Shown here one piece after another: positions 63,827 to 64,000 of a DNA stretch of 64,000 bases. Source of the stretch: Ophiodon elongatus (Eukaryota; Chordata; Actinopteri; Perciformes; Hexagrammidae). Both the position numbers and the translations under genes were made by a program. The number at the start of each line of letters is the position of its first letter. The first letter of the stretch is position 1. The notes under the pieces were generated by a model. The model saw only the letters and a list, made by a program, of their open reading frames with translations. It had not been told where the DNA came from and did not search any database. The stretch covers positions 2,935,777-2,999,776 of the forward strand of contig JACSYO010002129.1 of the NCBI GenBank assembly GCA_016806645.1, given 5' to 3'.

Positions 63827-64000
63827 GGTGAACCAGCTTCTCCTCAGGCTGTAAAGAACCCTCAAAGGTATGTTCACAGCTAACCTTAATTCTCTAAATG
63901 CTTATTTGACAATACCAGGATCACTTGTCTCCCAGGACAAGTGGTAAACAATATGACTAATGTTTCACTTTAGGCTTAACATTTCAAAGTAACTGCAAAT
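63827..64000 (+). other. Downstream part of exon 3, a strong splice donor, and the start of an intron
   Basis: After the TAG at 63824-63826 the same frame stays open for 13 codons (GEPASPQAVKNPQ) and then meets CAAAG|GTATGT, a strong donor with its exon end at 63867. From 63868 to the window end the sequence is AT-rich and intron-like, with no AATAAA. So the transcript probably continues beyond the window. The tail of exon 3 may be 3' UTR ending 41 bases after the stop, or coding sequence interrupted by a stop. Confidence 0.55.

Overview
The window looks like teleost genomic DNA, probably from a spiny-rayed fish. It is AT-rich and almost gene-free. It is full of long (CA)n/(GT)n microsatellites and carries several dispersed repeats that I recognise as common in fish genomes: hAT-like MITEs with near-perfect 8-bp target duplications, a palindromic element built from 'AAGTACTT'-type words, a tRNA-derived SINE, and tails of a LINE-like family. 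Assignment of repeats to families rests on memory of fish genomes. Terminal repeats, target duplications, hairpins and tandem arrays were read directly from the sequence.

Layout. Bases 1 to about 62,600 contain no gene that I can support. Open frames in this part are short, lack convincing splice sites or codon bias, or are frames through CA/GT or CT/GA arrays (His-Thr, Cys-Val or Arg-Glu runs). The desert divides into microsatellite clusters (5.3-5.7, 7.9, 11.7, 15.9, 17.1, 20.0, 21.8, 28.1, 30.6, 31.4 and 37.5-37.7 kb), transposon remnants (8.3-9.0, 10.4-11.0, 17.8-18.5, 22.0-22.4, 24-26, 32.0-33.7, 36.8, 38.7-39.2, 42.7, 44.7, 46.9-47.6, 48.3-48.7, 52.1-52.5, 53.4-53.7, 55.6-56.4 and 58.5-58.9 kb), and unique-looking stretches rich in homeodomain-type TAATTA words that may be conserved non-coding elements (about 3.9, 9.2, 15.4, 20.5 and 46.4 kb). 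A GC-rich patch at 13.65-13.8 kb is the only place in the desert where the base pattern looks like an exon.

The one clear gene starts at 62,826 on the + strand. A TATA box, E-boxes and a TAATTG box precede a three-exon coding region. Its exons splice in frame into a 274-residue protein with a signal peptide, an EF-hand-like calcium loop just after it, and a cysteine-free, disordered Ser/Pro/Tyr/Asn/Gly-rich body. I do not recognise the family. The promoter has the parts expected of an oocyte gene, such as egg-envelope genes, but that is an inference. The reading frame stays open past the stop codon up to a strong splice donor, so the gene may have further exons beyond the window.

Nothing resembles an operon, a CRISPR array or a prokaryotic system. 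The most interesting items are this unrecognised secreted-protein gene, a three-deep nest of transposons at 32-33.7 kb, a complete 59-bp micro-MITE with its target duplication at 44.7 kb, and several short-loop hairpins that look like template-switch scars.
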